From contig CAKAKS010000039.1 in NCBI GenBank assembly GCA_916700875.1, positions 21,074,367 to 21,138,366 on the forward strand: a stretch of 64,000 bases of DNA. Direction: 5' to 3'. Shown piece after piece: positions 58,901 through 64,000 of this stretch. Under the pieces are notes generated by a model. It worked only from the letters and a program-made list of their open reading frames with translations. It did no database searches and was not told where the DNA came from. The stretch's first letter is position 1. Every line of letters begins with the position of its first letter. This stretch comes from Sebastes aleutianus (taxonomy: Eukaryota > Chordata > Actinopteri > Perciformes > Sebastidae). A program made the position numbers and the translations under genes.

Positions 58901-61900
58901 ATGACTGTTTTTGTGAGAAACAACTAGAAAACGTTCAAATCACAAACTTGAAAAGTAAATATTTTTTCAAAATACTGCTACTCATTGACCACTGCTTGCC
59001 TCTTTTCCATGCAGATATTAATATTAGATCAAAGTTATCAACAATATTAGAGCTGCAATAATTAATTGATTAGTTGATGGACAAAAAAAGTATAAAAAAG
59101 TATAATTTGCAACTATTTTGATAATCAGTTAATTATTTCACTCATTTTTCAAGCCAAAAAGCCACATATTTGCTGGTTCCAGCTTCTCAAATGTGAGAAT
59201 TTTATGCTTTCTTTGTCATATATAATAGTAGGATGAACATGTTTGGGTCTTGGACTGTTGACTGAATATAACAAGCTATCCAAATAGTTCACCTTAGGCT
59301 GTGGGATATTTTAATGGGCATCTTTCCCTATTTTCTGACGTTTTATAGAAAAAACAATGAATCAATTAATAATGAAAATAATTGTCAGTTCCAGCCCTTT
59401 TCAGTATTGATTACCAATCACAACTTCTTCACACTTGTTATTGCTTACAGTAGCAGGAGTTGGTGACAGAGCAGGAAGCAGAAAAGTCAAACTGGATGAA
59501 GGCGTCTTGACCCAGACTGATGTCAGTGGTGACGGCGTAGCGAGTGTTGGACTTCTCTATGAATGCAAAAGCAGGTCCATCAGAGCCACAAACAGGCATT
59601 CGGGTTCCTCCAGGGTGGAGGAGCCATGAGCGCCCGTCGATTGAGGAGAAATCATCTTCCAAAGGCCCCCAGCCGCTGGCACTGCCACCTACGACCACCT
59701 AGGGAATAAAAGATACATGTTTGCAAAGTTAATGTGAAGAAGGCAGAGAAAGTGGATTTGACAGAGGGATGAAAAAAATGAAGGATAACAGCGATGATGT
59801 TTCAATACTTGAATGAAAATGATTAAAAGACTAATCAATGGATGGATGGTTGGATGGATCCTCACTTACTGTACCTGATCAATGACCCATGGGCTGTAAA
59901 AGTGTCCATTCTCAGAGGGCTGCCACCAGCGGAGGCGAGTGGAAGGCGTGCGGGCTCGCAGCGGGATCTCCAGGGCCACCAGGCGAGCCTGATTACTGCT
60001 GTTGCTGAAGAGAAATTCCTGCAGGAGGCCCCACGTAAGACCTCCGTCTACAGAGAACTGCAGCAGAACCGGCTGGGAGCGAGGATCTGGAGCCGCCTTA
60101 CCACAGCCAAGACGGAGGAAGAACTGAACAAACCTGCAGAGTACAGCCATTAACACATGAGATTACCACTGAAGGCTGTAAATTAAATAACTGTTAAGTG
60201 CTTTTCTTTGTTTGTGTGTCTGTAGCTATACCTGGCATTTGCCAGATCCATGTCATTGGTGACCAACATGCGCAGGCCGTCCTCGCTGAAGAACAGGTGG
60301 TTCCCGCTGGACATGATACCGCACTTCCTGGATGGTTTACCACCACTCAGTAGTCTGAAACGCTCAGCATCCACAGCTCCCCCTAGAGACACAAGAACGT
60401 ACACAAAACACACACATAGAAATCAACAAAACAGTAAACACACGATCATAAATCCACCATATACTGTATTAACAAAACAGGAAAACTGAAGGCCAAATGG
60501 GACTTTTATTTACTGAGCACTAATCAAAATAATGTAAAAAAAAAAATGCATTAAAAATACAAATAAAAACACCAGCAATCATTTTTTTACTAATTCTCTC
60601 ATTTTTATTATTCTTCATGGTCCCTGTTTTTAATTTCACTAATGTATTTTAGCATCTACTCTCCTTGTATTGTCTAATTGTATTGCCTATCTGCCCTTGT
60701 CTGATTGTGTTGCATTTTTATTTTCTTTTGTAAAGCAATTTGAGCTACATCTATTGAAAAGTGCTCTACTGTATAAATGTATTATTATTATTATTGTTAT
60801 TATTTAAAAAAATAATTTGGCGGAAGGAGATCATAGCCTTTACTCTAGTTAAATATGAAAAAACAAATATATTCTAAGGGCATAATAAGTGTGAAAGAAT
60901 TAAGCCTGAAATTCTGGAAATTCCAGCAGCATGCATCACATTTTATTTCAGTAAAACACTGTAAAATAAGCTGAATATAAGCTATTGTAAACATGCAATA
61001 ACCACATGATAACTCTCAATGCAATACCCCCACAGATTAGGATTCTCTCTGAAATCTGAACTCTGATCAATAAATACTACACGGATACATAATCCATTAA
61101 ATGCCCTCACACACACACATACTCAATAAATAAACTGCCTACTTCCTGATGGCTTTATGTCTGTATGGGGGTGTACCTTCAAAGTCCTCCTTGAGGAAGT
61201 CAGGGTTGGGGGTGTCAGGCACAGAGCAGTCAGATCCAGAGTAGCCAGGGTCACACACACAGTGGCTGCCACCCACACAAGTGCCGTGACCATTACACAT
61301 ATCCTGACACTGTGGGCCAATGTAGATGTTGTCTAATGCCCATGTTGGAGGAGCAGAACCAGTTGAAAAGAAACCCTGATACCAACGGAACCTCACTGAC
61401 CTGTAGGGAGGTCAAATGCAAGGATTAGAGAGATAGACTTATACTATCGACAGATAAGAATCATGTGCATCTGCTGCACAGGATGCATCCAGTCCTTACC
61501 CGCAGAGGCGAAGCTTGCCAAAGTGAATGACCTCCCTCCTCCAGCCCTGAGTCGTACCAGGGAAATATATGCTGGCAGGGTGGAGCTCGGTGGAGCACAG
61601 TGAGGAGGGCTGGGACCCACCGGCACACAGGGGCACCAGAAGGTGCCACGTGGCACCAAAGTCCCGTGAGAACTCAAGACGCACTGGGTGGGCGGAGGAG
61701 CTCTCAGCTGTGCAGCCCACATTAATCTGGAGAGACATAAACATACACAACGTCGGCGAAGATGACGAGCTATGATTTATGTTTTGAATGAGTAGGTGTT
61801 ATTATTGTTGCTTTGGAGAAGAAGTCATCAAGGCTGTGTTTGTGTACCTCAAACTGGATGATAGTGTTCTCATTTACGTCAATGTCCCTCGTGGTAATGG

Positions 61901-62890
61901 AGTGCTCGCCAAGTTCGCTGGAGACAAACACCATGGCTGACTCATCCTCCTCTCTGCACCAGTCAGACACACACAAGCTCAAAGATTAGTCAAGGGTAAA
62001 AACATCTTCTTGCAAGTTTTATCACCATTGAGCTCACAGATTATATAAAATCAGAAACACTATCAAGACACTATCCTTGTCAACATTCAACGCCAAATGT
62101 TTTTCTTACAGTCCAGTCTTCTGGTAGGGGCAGTAGAGGCCAGTGTTCCCCCCGGGGAAGAACAGCCAGTTGGACTCATTGGGGCCTTCCTCAAAGCTGT
62201 CGATCACCACCGGTGGGTTGTGTAAGGAACTGCCATCAATGATGAGATCATCTATGACCCACACCTCCTCCTTCTTACCTGAAGGGTATAATATTGTGGA
62301 GATTATTACACGCTGATTCTACTGGTTTTGGATGCATGAAATAAAGTGAATGTAAAGACGAAACAGACAAGAGAGCATTTTAGTGTGCAACCACACAATG
62401 GGCCTCATGCAGGAAGCGATATACAAACAAATGTCCTCTTATTTTTGTATTTATTTTTCGTTATCCACGATTTGTTCTTATTTTGTTAGTACCCATTCAT
62501 GTCTGGGATTCATCATTGTTGTCTTATTTTTGTTCTTATCTTAGGTAAGAGAAAGGAAATATCTTGTTTACACAGTCCACAAATAGTTTGTCCAATGCAA
62601 AGAAACAAATTTTTAAATTTGAGGAACATAAAAAACTCAATCAAATTTAGATTGTTATGTTTTAGAGTAATTAGAATGATTGGATTATTAAATTTGGGAT
62701 AAAACATCCACCGTGCTACAGAAATACTATTGGTCCATTTATCCCAATTAAAACTATAAAAACCCTTGGATAATATTGCGTGGCTTACATACTGCTCTTC
62801 CGATGCTTTTCGAATTTCCTCTAAATGCCAGAAATGATGATCTGGAAAAACTCATGTTTACTTTGTTTAAATTTAAGTTTTAACAGTACC

Positions 62891-62945
<55 letters not shown>

Positions 62946-64000
62946 TATCTAAGATAATCTAAGTTCATTTTTTTTCTCCAATTCTTGGGCATGTGAGTAT
63001 TTGCACACGGCAAAACACCTGTGTTTAGGAGGCATTACCTATGCTAATACCTAATTTAACAAGAACGTTTGGTGCATCTGGAGTTGACATTTCAAATTTT
63101 TTCTCTTAACAGAAAATTAAGATCAAATATATGAGAAATTTAAGAGAATGTTGCTGTACGAGGCACAATGTGTCCACCCACCGCTGTTGTAAGGCTGCCA
63201 GAGTCTGAAGCGGGTGGCGTTGGTCTGAGCGCTGGCTGGCAGCGGCAGGTGGAGGAACAGCGTGTCAGTGGAAGCTGGGAAGTAGAACTCATCCAGCATC
63301 AGCCAGCTGATTCCTCCGTTCACAGAGTACTGCAGTAGCACTGAATGAGAGCGCTCCGGGACACCTAGAAAAAAAGCACCACAAGATAAGCTATTACAAC
63401 AACATCCTGAGAAGAAAGCAATAATACGATCAAAAATACAGAAGAAGAAAGTAAGTTATGTAGAACCTTTAGTGATGAATTTGAAGGAAAACTGGATGTA
63501 GAGAGTGTTGGTGCAGTCCAGATCCCGTGACACTAGCATTCGCAGACCATCCTGCAAACAAACAGACAGGGATTACATTGTTTGTAGAGTCAGTGATCTA
63601 AAGATATCAAGTGTTTGTGTGATTTAACTGCATTATTATCGCTCTGGATGTTTTCTGCATGGTGTTTAGGACCCCGTACCCCTTTGAAGATGAGGGCAGT
63701 GCCAGATTTCAGAGGCTCTCCGCTCAGAGTTCCCCTCTCTGCTCCGTACACCTCAGGCCACGTCTCCTGCTGCAGGTTCTCATTAAAGTCTTCTCTCAGT
63801 ACAGATGGCAGCGCGGCCAAAGGCACACAGTGTGCACCTCCATAACCCTTGTCACACCTGTGTGAGAATGGGAGAATAAGTAAGGGTAAATAACATGTAT
63901 ATGTAGGCAGAAAATAAGTGTAAAAATTACCAAAACATTCATCAGCTGTGCAGAGATGCCAGCTTTACTTACAGACAGCGTCCATTGTCACACAGACCAT
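43970..64000 (-). CDS. reln: Reelin, C-terminal half (EGF4 to C-terminal region); 5' part outside window
   Basis: Secreted glycoprotein that signals through ApoER2/VLDLR to Dab1 in neuronal positioning. Exons 5' to 3' (minus): 64000-63973 (partial), 63857-63680, 63551-63467, 63364-63182, 62278-62110, 61953-61848, 61726-61500, 61400-61177, 60382-60232, 60133-59875, 59698-59449, 58777-58609, 58419-58279, 57536-57359, 55771-55578, 55484-55234, 55142-54988, 54655-54441, 54239-54062, 53151-52976, 52893-52787, 52693-52451, 52341-52166, 52060-51987, 51287-51126, 50962-50805, 50506-50287, 50140-49943, 49665-49567, 44066-43970. Every phase fits; about 1683 residues, matching the human C-terminal half (about 1777-3460). 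EGF modules 4-8 punctuate repeats 4-8. The two lysines known to be needed for receptor binding in repeat 6 appear conserved (FIEKSNT at about 59555; FDKQQTW at about 58370). The tail TRKQNYMMNFA...YYSRKRRA keeps the basic C-terminal region and a furin-type RKRR site. The preceding exon ends WALDHVEVVL, joined directly to TRKQ in this model. Confidence 0.98.
44067..45547 (-). other. Last reln intron, 3' part
   Basis: Purine-rich on the plus strand with short G runs and a (TG)n tract at about 44752-44768. No exon recognised. Confidence 0.5.
45548..47005. repeat. TTAA-flanked DNA transposon with a nested second repeat
   Basis: Left end AAAGCTGGAGTGCGGGACTTT; right end, in reverse complement, AAAGCTGGAGTGAGGAACTTT. 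Both are immediately bordered by TTAA. A copy of a different family (46300-46760, related to 6645-7040) sits inside, so it was probably inserted later. No transposase frame survives. Confidence 0.7.
46300..46760. repeat. Dispersed repeat (inverted relative of 6645-7040), nested in a larger element
   Basis: Shares, on the opposite strand, the GGGCCCAA, CCATAGACTTACATTGGGA, GGGTTATTCAAGTGTTCGTA and CAGCCTCAGTCTGGACCTCA blocks with the copy at 6645-7040. Confidence 0.7.
47140..48055. repeat. Polypurine tract ending in a (TG)n microsatellite
   Basis: About 850 bases with plus strand dominated by G and A, including a perfect GGA run near 47668-47699, then (TG)n at about 48022-48050. Lies in the last reln intron, so the transcript carries a long pyrimidine tract. 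Confidence 0.75.
48850..49206. repeat. hAT-like MITE, copy 2 of 3
   Basis: Starts near GCTGTCACAGTTAAAT and ends TTGATTGACAGCCCTA. Internal ATTTCTTTAACGCATTATTG matches the copy at 55882. Shortened relative to the other copies. In the last reln intron. Confidence 0.75.
51672..51950. repeat. Probable DNA-transposon fragments
   Basis: Two nearby starts of the form TAGTGGTGCAAC(A/G)G, one followed by CGGTTCAGTTTG and one by GATTCGGTTAGTTACGGTTT, typical of degraded hAT-like ends. In the reln intron 51288-51986. Confidence 0.45.
53152..54061. other. reln intron with an internal direct repeat
   Basis: AT-rich. The block TAATGCCTC..TTT..TTTAAACATA..TTTCAGAAAA occurs near 53430-53475 and again near 53915-53970. 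No coding signal. Confidence 0.5.
55882..56605. repeat. hAT-like MITE, copy 3 of 3 (most complete)
   Basis: Starts TAGGGCTGTCAAAGTTAACT and ends TCGATTGACAGCCCTA, 724 bases. Internal AACGCATTATTGCAAATTGC, GGGTACCCACGAGTCTCCCC and TGCGATTAATTTGCGATTAA. Flanks TTCACAG/GTTACAG may be a diverged target duplication. In the reln intron 55772-57358. Confidence 0.8.
57930..58270 (-). mobile_element. 5'-truncated LINE copy (end of ORF2 and 3' tail)
   Basis: Minus-strand frame 58270 to about 57960 reads VRSSDIRRELGVEPRL, RWFGHL, then LPLEVFRARPTSKRPRGKPR, TRWRDY, LAWERL and LLSLLPP, the well-known end of a fish LINE ORF2. It is followed by a TATCCGGATAAG-type 3' region and a GGATG repeat tail. One frame change occurs near RWFGHL. 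The truncated 5' end lies within about 10 bases of the reelin splice donor at 58278. Confidence 0.85.
59052..59395. repeat. Degraded DNA-transposon repeat
   Basis: AGAGCTGCAATAATTAATTG at the left and AATTGTCAGTTCCAGCCC at the right, with CAAAAAGCCACATATTTGCT internally, resembling a common fish element. In the reln intron 58778-59448. Confidence 0.5.
60715..60810. repeat. LINE/SINE 3'-tail fragment with ATT microsatellite
   Basis: AAAGCAATTTGAGCTACATC and AAAAGTGCTCTACTGTATAA followed by (ATT)n, the usual tail of L2/CR1-related retroposons. A similar tail occurs at about 54820-54875. The rest of the intron 60383-61176 is plain. Confidence 0.6.
62279..63181. other. reln intron with a CTAA microsatellite
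   Basis: Contains a (CTAA)n run at 62891-62944, about 13 perfect units, and a GGGCCTCATGCAGGAAGCG motif at about 62401 resembling the terminus of a Harbinger-type element. No coding signal. Confidence 0.55.

Noticed and set aside
1..64000. CRISPR arrays, operons, phage or other prokaryotic systems
   Set aside because: None present; all coding sequence is intron-split vertebrate genes and the repeats are eukaryotic transposons or microsatellites.

Overview
The window is a stretch of vertebrate nuclear DNA, most likely from a spiny-rayed teleost fish. The evidence is long multi-exon genes with GT-AG introns, compact introns packed with fish-type short inverted-repeat transposons, tRNA-derived SINEs and LINE tails, and protein sequences that align at length with vertebrate families. 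Nothing prokaryotic is present. I rebuilt exon structures by hand, checking splice sites, reading phase at every junction and remembered family sequences; no alignment program was run.

Layout, left to right. (1) 1686-15481, plus strand: the last nine coding exons of a phospholipase C zeta-like gene (plcz1), from the middle of the X domain to the stop codon; the 5' exons lie outside the window. (2) 16981-36261, minus strand: a complete 32-coding-exon class II phosphoinositide 3-kinase gamma gene (pik3c2g, about 1397 residues), tail-to-tail with plcz1. (3) 37611-38189, plus strand: a four-exon gene for a small single-pass membrane protein resembling SMIM29/C3orf18. (4, 5) 39448-40033 and 40449-41388, plus strand: two tandem Ly6/uPAR-type three-finger secreted or GPI-anchored proteins, similar in pattern to the Bouncer/SPACA4 group. 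(6) 43970 to the right edge, minus strand: the last 30 coding exons of reelin (reln), from the fourth EGF module through reelin repeats 5-8 to the basic C-terminal tail (about 1683 residues).

The plcz1-pik3c2g pair matches the neighbourhood of these genes in mammals, which supports both names. plcz1 and pik3c2g products both act on phosphoinositides. plcz1 and the Bouncer-like Ly6 genes belong to families with roles at fertilization, but any functional link between these neighbours is speculation. Reelin is an unrelated extracellular signalling glycoprotein.

Introns and spacers are mostly transposon remnants: hAT-like and TTAA-flanked inverted-repeat elements, a SINE, an L1-like relic, and a 5'-truncated LINE lying within about 10 bases of a reelin splice donor. 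I see no clearly new biological system. The best leads are the divergent Ly6 pair, the acidic X-Y linker of plcz1, the proline-rich N-terminus of pik3c2g, a GC-AG intron in its kinase domain, and several transposon arrangements close to exons.
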